This document shows, in pieces, positions 16,234 to 24,666 of a stretch of DNA of 25,253 bases (position 1 is the stretch's first letter; each line of letters opens with the position of its first letter). The stretch is from the NCBI GenBank assembly GCA_943326025.2, contig CALPRR020000010.1, forward strand, positions 1 through 25,253. The letters are read 5' to 3'. A model generated the notes under the pieces. The model made no database searches, had not been told where the DNA came from, and saw only the letters and a program-made list of their open reading frames with translations. The translations under genes were made by a program, and so were the position numbers. The DNA comes from Candidatus Kuenenia stuttgartensis. GTDB taxonomy: Bacteria > Bacteroidota > Bacteroidia > Flavobacteriales_D > Crocinitomicaceae.

Positions 16234-18234
16234 TCATTCTTTTATAATTTTATCAATTAAAATTCGATCTTGATTTTTCACTAACTCAATAAAATAAAGT
16301 CCATTTTCTAATTCTTCGAGATTCAAATAGTTTTTATTTTCGTAATTATTTCTGGTCATAACGACGATACCTGTTGAGTTATAAACTTTTATTTGATCTG
16401 TATTTATATTCTTGTCCCAAAAAAATAAAGATTTTGTGGGATTTGGGAATAAGTTATAATTTAAATTATTTCCTCTTTCACTGATATTTGAAGTCAATTG
16501 TTTCCGAGTCAAATCAACCTCAATTCCATGAAAAATATCATCTATGCTATCAGTATTAATAAGCATAAAATCAGACCCCATTATTCCAGATTGATTAATT
16601 ATAGCATCTTTAATCGTTACAGAGGTTGTTTTCCATAAATTATCACCTATTCCTGTTACATTCACAGCGGTTTTTTGCCCTAAAGCATTTAAATATTTTA
16701 ACGACCAAGTGGAGTTTTGAATTTTATCCAACCATGTAATCTTAAATATCAAGCTATCAGGATCAGAGTTGGTAAACATTTGTTCGTCAAATTTAAAATA
16801 CATTGAATTCTTCTCAGTACTATTTTCAAATGAACGAGCAAATCGATCATAGATTGATGACTGACTATTTATTTGTCCGTTAATTCTAAATAAACCAATT
16901 GAAGTTGAGTCTGCATTAATTTGTGATATCCACTTTTCATAATTTCCACCTTCAATTTTCCAGCCTGCATCATTGTAACCCGTTTGACTATCACGTTGAT
17001 AAACTTGTCCTTGAGTTGCCGCATAAACATCATCCATTTGCGCACCTTTATTTGAATAAGCATTACATATTGCTAAATACCTGGATTGATTTCCTTTAGA
17101 AGCATTTCCGTAAATGTTTTCAGGGAATTTTACAGTGTCTGCAGAATTTAATCCTTCATGAAATATTACAAAAGCGGAATTAGAAGTATTTGGATAAATT
17201 TGATTGGCATATTTATTGAAAAATTTAAATATTGAATGTAACTCAGGTCGATTTTGGGCTTCTGACAAAGCACTTTCTGTTACATCCCACACAGAAAGAC
17301 CTGAATTTAAACCATTTATTGCTCCCCAATAAAATCCAAGAGGTACATTTATTTGGTATAGAGGCTTTGTCCAGCTTTGATCCATTTCTGCAGCAGAAAA
17401 CAATTTTAATCCTTGTGGATTTAATAAATATTGTGTAAAAGTATTTTTATAATTTTCTTCTTCTGTAAGATGATGGCCCCTTGCTAAAGCCCCGCCTTTA
17501 ATTCCAAACCCATAAGAAATATTTGATAAAACCCATTGCCATTCATCAGGTTGATCTATGGGGTCAATATTGTTAAATAATAATGGTAAATATGTACTTG
17601 AGTCGCCTAAATTAAAGGTTGTTTTAAATTTATTAAATGCTTCTAGTCTGAATGATTTCCACATTGTATTGTTACTGTTATAAAGCACATTGAGAGGATT
17701 TCCTTTATAAGCAACTTCATCACCAGTACATCCTGTTTTTACCTGAACCCATCCAATATTTTCAAAAACAGTTGTTGGTTGTGATCTCAAAAACACTCCT
17801 AGCTGTGTGATCAGTTTAAAATAAAACCGCTTATAATCTTCATCATAATAATAAGGATATTGTTGCCAATTAGTGTGTTGAGTATCATCAGTTATTACAC
17901 TTGGGACACCATTTGAATAAATCCATGTAGGTGAATCAGGTCCAACTCCAATACTGATAGCAATCATTTGATTATTATTATCAGCCTTTAGAAGTATATT
18001 TTGAAGAGCTGACCAATCATAATTATTAGAATCAGTAGGTTGAATGTCTTTCCAATCAAAATCTGCTTTTAAACCTTTTAAATAACTATAGTCTGAATCT
18101 ATCGAAATATCAAATGCATTTGAACGATCCCAAACGCCATAATAGTTTAAAGATAAAATTGATTCTTGTGCATTAATAATGAAAACACAAATAATATTAA
18201 TTAAAAATATAAAAATAAATTTTACTATCGGCAT
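16234..18234 (-). CDS. Secreted glycosidase-like protein with type IX secretion sorting domain
   Basis: 666 residues. Residues 1-22 are a signal peptide ending NAQ. Residues about 25-350 look like a TIM-barrel glycoside hydrolase: LKGLKADFDWKDIQPTDSNN and YDWSALQNILLKADNNNQMI follow the pattern seen in GH-A clan enzymes, then WIYSNGVP, NIGWVQVKTGCTGDE, LKLFSAAEMDQSW and PLGFYWGAINGLNSGLSVWD. The acid/base and nucleophile cannot be assigned with confidence; E in TGDE and E in AAEMD are candidates. Residues about 440-580 resemble a beta-sandwich accessory domain. The C-terminus (about 590-666) is a type A sorting domain (NLFPNPTKSLFFW, LEELENGLYFIEL, DKIIKE), so the protein is exported across the outer membrane by the type IX system. 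It starts 15 bp after thiL on the same strand and is probably cotranscribed with it. Confidence 0.8.
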   Translation of the reverse strand: MPIVKFIFIFLINIICVFIINAQESILSLNYYGVWDRSNAFDISIDSDYSYLKGLKADFDWKDIQPTDSNNYDWSALQNILLKADNNNQMIAISIGVGPDSPTWIYSNGVPSVITDDTQHTNWQQYPYYYDEDYKRFYFKLITQLGVFLRSQPTTVFENIGWVQVKTGCTGDEVAYKGNPLNVLYNSNNTMWKSFRLEAFNKFKTTFNLGDSSTYLPLLFNNIDPIDQPDEWQWVLSNISYGFGIKGGALARGHHLTEEENYKNTFTQYLLNPQGLKLFSAAEMDQSWTKPLYQINVPLGFYWGAINGLNSGLSVWDVTESALSEAQNRPELHSIFKFFNKYANQIYPNTSNSAFVIFHEGLNSADTVKFPENIYGNASKGNQSRYLAICNAYSNKGAQMDDVYAATQGQVYQRDSQTGYNDAGWKIEGGNYEKWISQINADSTSIGLFRINGQINSQSSIYDRFARSFENSTEKNSMYFKFDEQMFTNSDPDSLIFKITWLDKIQNSTWSLKYLNALGQKTAVNVTGIGDNLWKTTSVTIKDAIINQSGIMGSDFMLINTDSIDDIFHGIEVDLTRKQLTSNISERGNNLNYNLFPNPTKSLFFWDKNINTDQIKVYNSTGIVVMTRNNYENKNYLNLEELENGLYFIELVKNQDRILIDKIIKE

Positions 18235-18249
18235 GAGTTTAATTAAAAT

Positions 18250-19287
18250 CTACTCGTTTTTAAAATGATCCCATCCCATTGCTTGTAATTCAATTGCTGA
18301 TCCATTTTTATCAATAAAATAAATACCATCATTTGGATGTGTCATGTGACCTATGATAGACATATTTGGATTTCCTTTTACTTTGTCAAAGTCAGATTGT
18401 TTGATTGTAAATAAAAGCTCATAATCTTCACCACCATTTAAAACGCATGTTGCTGGATCTAAATTAAAATCAATTGCTGCTATAGAAGTTTGAGCATCAA
18501 TCGGAATTTTTTCATCGTAAATATGACATCCAACGTTACTAGCTTTACATAAATGCATGATTTCAGAAGCTAAACCATCAGAAATATCGATCATTGAAGT
18601 AGGAATTACTTCCAATTCTTTCAAATAACCTATAATATCTTTTCTTGCTTCAGGTTTTAATTGACGTTGAATGATATAATCATGACCATCTAAATCGGGT
18701 TGAATATTTGGATTTGCTTTATAAACTTCTTTCTCTCTTTCTAACACCTGAAGACCGATGTAAGCGCCACCTAAATCACCAGTAACAACAAGTAAATCAT
18801 GTTCTTTAGCACCATCTCTATAAGTGATTTCAGCATTTTTCGCTTTTCCAATAGCGGTAATTGAAATCATCAGCCCTAATTGAGATGAGGTTGTATCTCC
18901 ACCAATTAAATCAACATTGTAATTTTCACAAGCCAATTGAATTCCTTTGTATAATTCTTCTAGTGCTTCAGTTTGAAAACGATTTGAGACAGCTATCGAA
19001 ACGGTAATTTGTTCACAAACACCATTCATTGCACAAATATCAGAAACATTTACAGCAACAGCTTTATATCCTAAATGTTTTAAGGGCATGTACATTAAAT
19101 TAAAATGTACACCTTCAATTAATAAATCTGTTGAAATTAAAGTTGATTCATCTTCATTTAAATAAATTACGGCAGCATCATCACCAATTGCTTTAAGCGT
19201 GGATTCATTTTTTGACTCAAAATTACTTGTTAAATGATTTATTAAACCAAATTCACCTAATTGATTGATATCTACTTTTTCGCTCAT
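18250..19287 (-). CDS. thiL: Thiamine-monophosphate kinase
   Basis: Phosphorylates thiamine monophosphate with ATP to give thiamine diphosphate, the last step of cofactor synthesis, in the cytoplasm. The 345 residues show the PurM/ThiL fold with its ATP and Mg binding acidic motifs: IGDDAAVI (D36, D37), ISTDLLIEGVHF, AVNVSDICAMNG, LIGGDTTSSQLGL, VTGDLGGAYIGLQVL, MIDISDGLASEI and GGEDYELLF. Length is typical. It follows tRNA-Gln on the minus strand but is separated from it by an intrinsic terminator, so it needs its own promoter between 19288 and 19360; I could not place one with confidence (TATATTTC near 19305 is one base off the -7 consensus). The glycosidase-like gene lies 15 bp downstream. 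Confidence 0.96.
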   Translation of the reverse strand: MSEKVDINQLGEFGLINHLTSNFESKNESTLKAIGDDAAVIYLNEDESTLISTDLLIEGVHFNLMYMPLKHLGYKAVAVNVSDICAMNGVCEQITVSIAVSNRFQTEALEELYKGIQLACENYNVDLIGGDTTSSQLGLMISITAIGKAKNAEITYRDGAKEHDLLVVTGDLGGAYIGLQVLEREKEVYKANPNIQPDLDGHDYIIQRQLKPEARKDIIGYLKELEVIPTSMIDISDGLASEIMHLCKASNVGCHIYDEKIPIDAQTSIAAIDFNLDPATCVLNGGEDYELLFTIKQSDFDKVKGNPNMSIIGHMTHPNDGIYFIDKNGSAIELQAMGWDHFKNE

Positions 19288-19359
19288 GTTTCGTGATTTT
19301 AAATTATTGAAATATAATAAATATGCTTATGTAATAATTTACAACAAATTCGTTAAATG

Positions 19360-19390
19360 AAAAAAAGGAGCTAATTTCTTAACTCCTTTT
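19360..19390 (-). terminator. Intrinsic terminator of the tRNA-Gln unit
   Basis: On the minus strand a 12-bp stem (one G-U pair; 19379-19390 with 19363-19374) closes a GAAA tetraloop and runs into seven U residues. It lies 3 bp past the 3' end of the tRNA, so the tRNA is its own transcript. Confidence 0.92.
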
Positions 19391-19393
19391 CTG

Positions 19394-19466
19394 TTGTCCC
19401 ACTAGGGCTCGAACCTAGACTCTTCGGTACCAAAAACCGACGTGTTGCCAGTTACACCATGGGACA
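19394..19466 (-). tRNA. tRNA-Gln (anticodon TTG)
   Basis: On the minus strand a full cloverleaf folds: acceptor stem TGTCCCA/TGGGACA, D arm GTGT/ACAC, anticodon stem TCGGT/ACCGA with loop TTTTGGT (anticodon TTG, reading CAA), and T arm CTAGG/CCTAG with loop TTCGAGC. The length is 73 nt with discriminator A. The CCA end is not encoded. Confidence 0.97.
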
Positions 19467-19479
19467 GTTGATGTGGGTG

Positions 19480-19509
19480 CAAAGTTAGAGAGATTTTTTA
19501 ATTCAGCAA
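19480..19509 (-). promoter_or_regulatory. Consensus Bacteroidota promoter for tRNA-Gln
   Basis: On the minus strand TTG (19509-19507), a 19-bp spacer and TAACTTTG (19487-19480) match the -33/-7 consensus exactly. The expected start is about 8 nt before the tRNA 5' end. Confidence 0.8.
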
Positions 19510-19829
19510 GGAATTTTTTAAAAAAATATAAAATAATTTATTGTTTGATTGAAATTAGTTGAATTTCAATAAGTAAAGTTTATTCTCTTAATTGGAAAAA
19601 TTCACGTTTATTCAAATACTTTATACATTATCTCAATAAAATTATATCATTTAGCAAAATTTAATACACAAAACCATTTCTTCAAGGGATATATTATTAA
19701 ATTCGCGAGTTCAAAAGTACTTTATAGCTTTTTCCAATTGATAAAAGAATTAATTTTCTGATGTTTATAGGTAGCAGTAATTACTTTTTAATATTTAAAT
19801 TGACAATAAAAAAAACAAATAGAATACAC
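19510..19829. other. Divergent intergenic region between tRNA-Gln and the DUF2723 gene
   Basis: About 320 bp of AT-rich sequence. It holds a 9-bp inverted repeat at 19548-19570 and, on the plus strand, a TAGCTTTT near 19727 that is one base from the -7 consensus. No coding frame other than an unlikely N-terminal extension of the DUF2723 gene (from 19761) is seen. Confidence 0.5.
19548..19570. repeat. Perfect 9-bp inverted repeat
   Basis: ATTGAAATT at 19548-19556 and its exact complement AATTTCAAT at 19562-19570 flank a 5-bp spacer. There is no T run after it, so it is not a typical terminator. It could be an operator for a dimeric regulator between the divergent tRNA and DUF2723 units. Chance is possible in AT-rich DNA. 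Confidence 0.35.
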
Positions 19830-22800
19830 ATGAATTATAAAAAACTGAACCAATACATAGGATGGCTAGTCTTTTTTATAGCAACAGCTGTTTATTTCAT
19901 TACGCTTGAAGATACCGTAAGTTTGTGGGATTGTGGAGAGTATATTACAACAGCTTATAAATTGGAAGTAGGTCACCCTCCAGGTGCGCCTTTATTTATG
20001 ATGATTGGTCGTATGTTTTCATTTTTTGCTGCTCCTGAAAATGTGGCAGTTTGGATAAATAGACTTTCAGCATTATCTAGTTCTTTCTCTATTTTGTTTA
20101 TGTTCTGGTCAATAACTTTGTTGGCAAAGAAAATGGTCTTAAAAAACAAACTAGAAATGTCTAAAGGTGATATGATCGCTGTATTAGGAAGTGGTTTAGT
20201 TGGTTCTTTGGCTTACACATTTTCTGATTCTTTCTGGTTCTCAGCTGTTGAAGGAGAGGTTTATGCAATGGCGTCTTTGTTTACAGCAATTATTATGTGG
20301 GCAATCTTAAAATGGGACGAAGAAATGGCATTGGTTCAAAACAATCAATTGATTTCAGATGTTTCACCTGATAGATGGTTGTTGTTGATTATGTTCTTAT
20401 TAGGATTAGCGATAGGTGTACATTTACTTGGGATTTTGGTTGTTCCAGCGATTGGTTTTGTTTTGTATTTTAGACATAAACAAAAGGCAGATTTAAAAGG
20501 AATTTTGTTAACTGGTATCGTTTCAGTTGCAGTACTTGGATTTATTCAAGAAGGTATTATTCCAGGTTCTATTTCTTTAGCATCTGAATTTGAGGTAATG
20601 TTTACGAATTCATTAGGTTTACCATTTTTAAGTGGTACAATCTTTTTCTTTGGAGCATTGATTACGATATGTATTTTATTAATTAGAAGAGCTCGTAAGA
20701 AAAATCAAACATTATTGTACAATATTACTATGGGATTAGTAATGTTATTAATCGGTTATGGATCTTTTGCTATGATTGTAATTCGTTCAAGTGCAAACAC
20801 ACCTTTGGATGAAAATGACCCTGAAAACTTAGTTACATTAAAGTCATATTTAAAACGTGAGCAATATGGAACAGCTCCAATTTTTAGAGGACCCTATTGG
20901 AATTCAACTGAAAATCCTGTTGAAGAGTTTAATGATAGGCCTCCATTTTATTTAAGAAGATTTATCGTTTCAAAAGGAGAAGAAGTCGTTAAAGCTTTTA
21001 AAAGTGAAAAAGATGCACAAAAATATGTAGCTACAAATGGTGGTTCTATCGAAGAAAAATATTTTATGTCGAACGAAGATCATAGAGAAAAACAAGTACC
21101 TACATATTCTCAAACGACTTTCTTTCCAAGGATGTATTATTCAGATGAACCAGGAAAAATACCAGGTTATAAAATGTGGTCTGGTTATGATCCTTCTGAC
21201 GGATCAGATACTGAAAAAGGAAAAGATGGACTAAGACTTCCAACATTTGGTGAGAATATTACTTATTTTGCTCGTTACCAAGTAAATTGGATGTATTGGA
21301 GATATTTCATGTGGAACTTTGCAGGTCGTCAAAATGATATTCAAGGTCATGGAGATCAAATGCGTGGTAACTGGAAATCAGGATTTAGTGTTGTAGATAA
21401 CATGCGATTAGGAAATCAAGATGAAGCTGCCCCATATTTCACATCAGAAAATAAAGGAAATAATAAATTCTTCTTCTTGCCTTTAGTTTTAGGATTAATA
21501 GGATTATTTATTCATATTTATAAGTCTCCAAAAGATGCTTTTGTGGTTTTTTTAGCTTTCTTATTTACAGGTATTGCAATTGTAGTTTACTTAAATCAAA
21601 AAACAAATGAACCAAGAGAGCGTGATTATGCTTTTGCAGGATCATTCTATTTCTTTGCTTTTTGGATTGGTTTAGGTGTTTATGGATTATATGAAGCATT
21701 TAAAAACTTTACCAAAAAAGATTATGTAAAATTATTAACTGCAGTTGCTATGTTTGGCGGTGTTACATTGGTAATCGATGCTATGTCAAGCGAAGTTTCA
21801 TTACCGATTACCTTATCTTGGGTTATCATTTCAATCATAGGATTAACATTGATGTTATTCATGTCAGGAATGAAAAAAGTGATGAAGTCAGATGGTCAAG
21901 GTGCGATTGTAGCGATTGTTTTAGGTTTGTTTATTCCAATTATAATGGGAATGCAAGGTTGGGATGATCATGATAGAAGCAATAAAACATCAGCACATGA
22001 TTTAGCGAAAGATTATTTAATGTCTTGTGGAAAAAACGGTATCTTATTTACAGGTGGTGATAATGATACATTCCCATTATGGTATATGCAAGAAGTTGAA
22101 GGATACAGAACAGATGTTCGTGTTTGTAACTTATCATTGATGCAAACGGATTGGTATACAGATCAAATGAAAATGAAAGCGTATGATTCAGATCCATTAC
22201 CAATTAATTTTACAGAAGATCAAATCTTGATGTATGCTGGTTATACGGATCAAACATTATTTGCTGGTTTATTTGAATTATTTTATTTGAAAGTTGGTGA
22301 CAGAATTATCAATGATGTCATTAAAATCAGAGTTAAAAACAATAGGGTTGAAGCTCAAAAATCGTTGGAGAATTTCATCATGCAAGTAGCACCTTTATTA
22401 ACTTCTGTTTCTTCTGTTCAAGCGAAAGATATACCAAGATTAGATTTAATTAAATCTACTATCACAACAAATACAAAAGCTACGTTAGAAGAGAACATCT
22501 ATTCTAAATATGTATCTGTATTTGAATTATTATCAGATGTTCAAAGGGGATTGATTAAAATCGATGAAGAATCTGCTCAAAATTTACAGAGTTTAATCAT
22601 GGAAATGGACAAATCATGGGATTATGCAAACATCGACGATATGATGAAATTTACACGTGATGATAAAAACATTATTATGTATAATGAAAATCAAAAAGTT
22701 AGAATTTTCCCAAGTGCTGGTGTGATTTTACCAGTTGATGCAAACAATGCAGTTAAATCAGGTGTGATTGATGCAAAAGATAAAGGAGATTGTGCTAAAG

Positions 22801-23966
22801 AATTACGTTTCAACTTTGATGGAAGAGGTTTAACACGTGAGCAAATGATGATGATAGAAGTATTAGCTAATAATGATTGGAAACGTGGAATATACTTCTC
22901 AAGTCCAGGAGGAAATGATGTTGCATTAGCATTATACAGAAGAGGTTATTTAAAACAAAATGGAATGGTTTACGAATTATCTCCTTTGAATAATTTTGAA
23001 GAAAGATGCAACGTTGATAAAATGTATGCAAACTTGATGAAAAACTATGATTTTGGGGATTTGAAAAATCCAAATGTATTAACTGATTATTATGCTCGTC
23101 GTCAAACAACTCAATTTAGAACGCATTTCTCCGTTTTAGCTCAAGAGTTATTAAGAAAGGCTGATGAAGCTAAAGACATCAAATCAAAAGGAATAGAAAA
23201 CATTAAAATGTATGAAAAAGCAGGAAGAAAAGCTGAAGCTGATCGTTACATGAAAATTTTCAAAAATGCAGATAAAATTATCGCTGAAAACAAACGTAAG
23301 GCAATTAATTTAGTGAAACATTCAATTGAAATAATGCCTTTAGAAACGGTTATTGATTATGGTGAGCCTAGAAAATCCGGAAAAACATATGACTTTGGTT
23401 CTACAAAAGTGGAAGCCTTTGGAGATGGAACAGTTCAAGAATATGTTGCAATTTTATTTACTGCAGGTGATAAAAAAGCAGCGAATGAATTAGGATTGAA
23501 ATTGGCAAAACAATTAGAGTCAATTATTAAATATTACGAAGTAAGTGACATAGTTTTTGCAGCTAATCCTCAAAATACGGAAGATTTATTTGCAGCATTA
23601 GATAATTACTTTACAGTAATGATGATTGCAATGGATCCTCAATACGGTGATGCTAAAGGAAAATTAGCTGTTTCAATGAATGCAAAAGTGAAAAACTTGT
23701 ATGATTCAGTTTTCCCAAGAATGTACGCTGAATTAAAAGCGAAAGCATCTGATAATGGAGAATCGCTTACAAGAGGAAGTACTGCAGGTAAATATGCAAA
23801 CATGTTATTCCAATTACAAGATCATTTAGAAGCAATGGGAATTCATTATGGAATGATTAGTGGACCTTCTGCTCCACAGGCTTCACCAACAAATCCAATT
23901 CCTAGTGAAATGGATATTAATTCATTGATGAATCAACAAGTAAAAGGTGATTCAGTATTAGAATAA
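19830..23966 (+). CDS. DUF2723 membrane protein, GT-C / protein O-mannosyltransferase-like
   Basis: 1378 residues from the ATG at 19830. The N-terminal half is a polytopic membrane region with about a dozen hydrophobic segments; the first (IGWLVFFIATAVYFI, about 10-24) leads directly into the external-loop motif SLWDCGEYI (D34, E37) and GHPPGAP (H49), typical of DUF2723 and reminiscent of the acidic catalytic motif in the first loop of GT-C glycosyltransferases. After about residue 720 comes a large, mostly soluble part beginning GWDDHDRS and FTGGDNDTFPLWYMQE. Some annotation systems place the family in glycosyltransferase family 117. The likely role is transfer of a lipid-linked sugar to exported proteins or glycans, which I infer. 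An in-frame ATG at 19761 would add 23 residues with no family resemblance. A polysaccharide deacetylase begins 6 bp downstream. Confidence 0.9.
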   Translation: MNYKKLNQYIGWLVFFIATAVYFITLEDTVSLWDCGEYITTAYKLEVGHPPGAPLFMMIGRMFSFFAAPENVAVWINRLSALSSSFSILFMFWSITLLAKKMVLKNKLEMSKGDMIAVLGSGLVGSLAYTFSDSFWFSAVEGEVYAMASLFTAIIMWAILKWDEEMALVQNNQLISDVSPDRWLLLIMFLLGLAIGVHLLGILVVPAIGFVLYFRHKQKADLKGILLTGIVSVAVLGFIQEGIIPGSISLASEFEVMFTNSLGLPFLSGTIFFFGALITICILLIRRARKKNQTLLYNITMGLVMLLIGYGSFAMIVIRSSANTPLDENDPENLVTLKSYLKREQYGTAPIFRGPYWNSTENPVEEFNDRPPFYLRRFIVSKGEEVVKAFKSEKDAQKYVATNGGSIEEKYFMSNEDHREKQVPTYSQTTFFPRMYYSDEPGKIPGYKMWSGYDPSDGSDTEKGKDGLRLPTFGENITYFARYQVNWMYWRYFMWNFAGRQNDIQGHGDQMRGNWKSGFSVVDNMRLGNQDEAAPYFTSENKGNNKFFFLPLVLGLIGLFIHIYKSPKDAFVVFLAFLFTGIAIVVYLNQKTNEPRERDYAFAGSFYFFAFWIGLGVYGLYEAFKNFTKKDYVKLLTAVAMFGGVTLVIDAMSSEVSLPITLSWVIISIIGLTLMLFMSGMKKVMKSDGQGAIVAIVLGLFIPIIMGMQGWDDHDRSNKTSAHDLAKDYLMSCGKNGILFTGGDNDTFPLWYMQEVEGYRTDVRVCNLSLMQTDWYTDQMKMKAYDSDPLPINFTEDQILMYAGYTDQTLFAGLFELFYLKVGDRIINDVIKIRVKNNRVEAQKSLENFIMQVAPLLTSVSSVQAKDIPRLDLIKSTITTNTKATLEENIYSKYVSVFELLSDVQRGLIKIDEESAQNLQSLIMEMDKSWDYANIDDMMKFTRDDKNIIMYNENQKVRIFPSAGVILPVDANNAVKSGVIDAKDKGDCAKELRFNFDGRGLTREQMMMIEVLANNDWKRGIYFSSPGGNDVALALYRRGYLKQNGMVYELSPLNNFEERCNVDKMYANLMKNYDFGDLKNPNVLTDYYARRQTTQFRTHFSVLAQELLRKADEAKDIKSKGIENIKMYEKAGRKAEADRYMKIFKNADKIIAENKRKAINLVKHSIEIMPLETVIDYGEPRKSGKTYDFGSTKVEAFGDGTVQEYVAILFTAGDKKAANELGLKLAKQLESIIKYYEVSDIVFAANPQNTEDLFAALDNYFTVMMIAMDPQYGDAKGKLAVSMNAKVKNLYDSVFPRMYAELKAKASDNGESLTRGSTAGKYANMLFQLQDHLEAMGIHYGMISGPSAPQASPTNPIPSEMDINSLMNQQVKGDSVLE

Positions 23967-23972
23967 TTCACC

Positions 23973-24596
23973 TTGAATAATATTAAGTTATTTAAAACCC
24001 CACGATTTCTTTATTGGATTTTTCCAAGAAGAACGTGGGGTTTTTCACGTAAAAAGAATTCTGTTTATCTTACTTTTGATGATGGTCCTCAACCCGAAAT
24101 TACTGAATGGGTTTTAGACTTTTTGAAAGAAAAAAATATCAAAGCAACTTTCTTTTGTGTTGGGAATAATTTATTAAAATATCCTAAGATTACTGAGCGT
24201 ACAAAGTTGGAAGGACATTTAGTGGCAAACCATACCATGCATCACAATAAAGGGACGAAAACTTCATTTAAAAAGTATAAAGAATCAATTGACGAAACCT
24301 CTAAATTAGTATCCAACAATTTATTTCGTCCTCCTTATGGGAGAGTTACAGCTTTAGATTCGTTTCGAATTCATAAAGAATATAAAATCATCATGTGGAC
24401 TTGGCTTTCTTATGATTTTGATCGGAATGTATCCATCGAAAAAATACTAGATAAGGCTAAAAAGCAAATTAAAGCAGGGGATATTATTGTACTTCATGAC
24501 AACATCAAAACCTTCGACCGATTACAATTACTTTTACCAGAAATTGTAAAAATTATACAGGATAAAAAGCTGACTTTTGAAGTAATAAACTCTTAA
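23973..24596 (+). CDS. NodB-type polysaccharide deacetylase
   Basis: 207 residues, CE4 family, removing acetyl groups from N-acetylglucosamine-type sugars with a divalent metal. All five NodB motifs are visible: TFDDGP (D36 base, D37 metal ligand), H87 and H91 in NHTMHH, RPPYG (119-123), WTWLSYD (about 142-148) and IIVLHDN (H175). No signal peptide is present. The start is a TTG at 23973, because no ATG occurs before the catalytic TFDDG and the preceding segment (FKTPRFLYWIFPRRTW) looks like the usual head of this subfamily. It lies 6 bp after and in the same frame as the DUF2723 stop codon, so reinitiation by the same ribosomes is likely. A strong hairpin with a T run lies within its first 25 codons (separate entry). 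Confidence 0.92.
   Translation: MNNIKLFKTPRFLYWIFPRRTWGFSRKKNSVYLTFDDGPQPEITEWVLDFLKEKNIKATFFCVGNNLLKYPKITERTKLEGHLVANHTMHHNKGTKTSFKKYKESIDETSKLVSNNLFRPPYGRVTALDSFRIHKEYKIIMWTWLSYDFDRNVSIEKILDKAKKQIKAGDIIVLHDNIKTFDRLQLLLPEIVKIIQDKKLTFEVINS
23994..24045 (+). promoter_or_regulatory. Terminator-like hairpin inside the deacetylase coding region
   Basis: AAAACCCCACG at 23994-24004 pairs perfectly with CGTGGGGTTTT at 24034-24044, and a T run ends at 24045. The 29-nt loop contains a second small stem (TTGG 24014-24017 with CCAA 24024-24027). It spans codons 8 to 25 of the deacetylase, just after the DUF2723 stop codon. It has the form of an intrinsic terminator or attenuator that translating ribosomes would melt. 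Confidence 0.6.
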
Positions 24597-24636
24597 ATTA
24601 ATACTAGCATCAAACAAATGCAAAGCTATTTGAACG

Positions 24637-24666
24637 AAGGTAGCTGAGCGGAGTCGAAGCTACTTT
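24637..24666 (+). repeat. GTCGAA-type intergenic repeat forming a hairpin
   Basis: A 9-bp stem (24637-24645 with 24658-24666, one G-U pair) closes a loop GAGCGGAGTCGA and is followed by a T-rich tail, so it probably terminates the deacetylase transcript. GC content is far above the surroundings. It includes the stop codon of the convergent DUF2480 gene (24660-24662). A related partial copy lies at the right end of the window, and similar short GAGTCGAA elements are, from memory, common between genes in flavobacteria. Confidence 0.6.

Noticed and set aside
19761..19829. Longer DUF2723 protein starting at 19761
   Set aside because: The extra 23 residues precede the usual short cytoplasmic start (MNYKKLNQYIGW) and have no resemblance to the family.
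22867..23109. 80-codon minus-strand frame inside the DUF2723 gene
   Set aside because: It is opposite a conserved coding region and its composition (many Phe, His, Leu, Asn) is that of an antisense frame.
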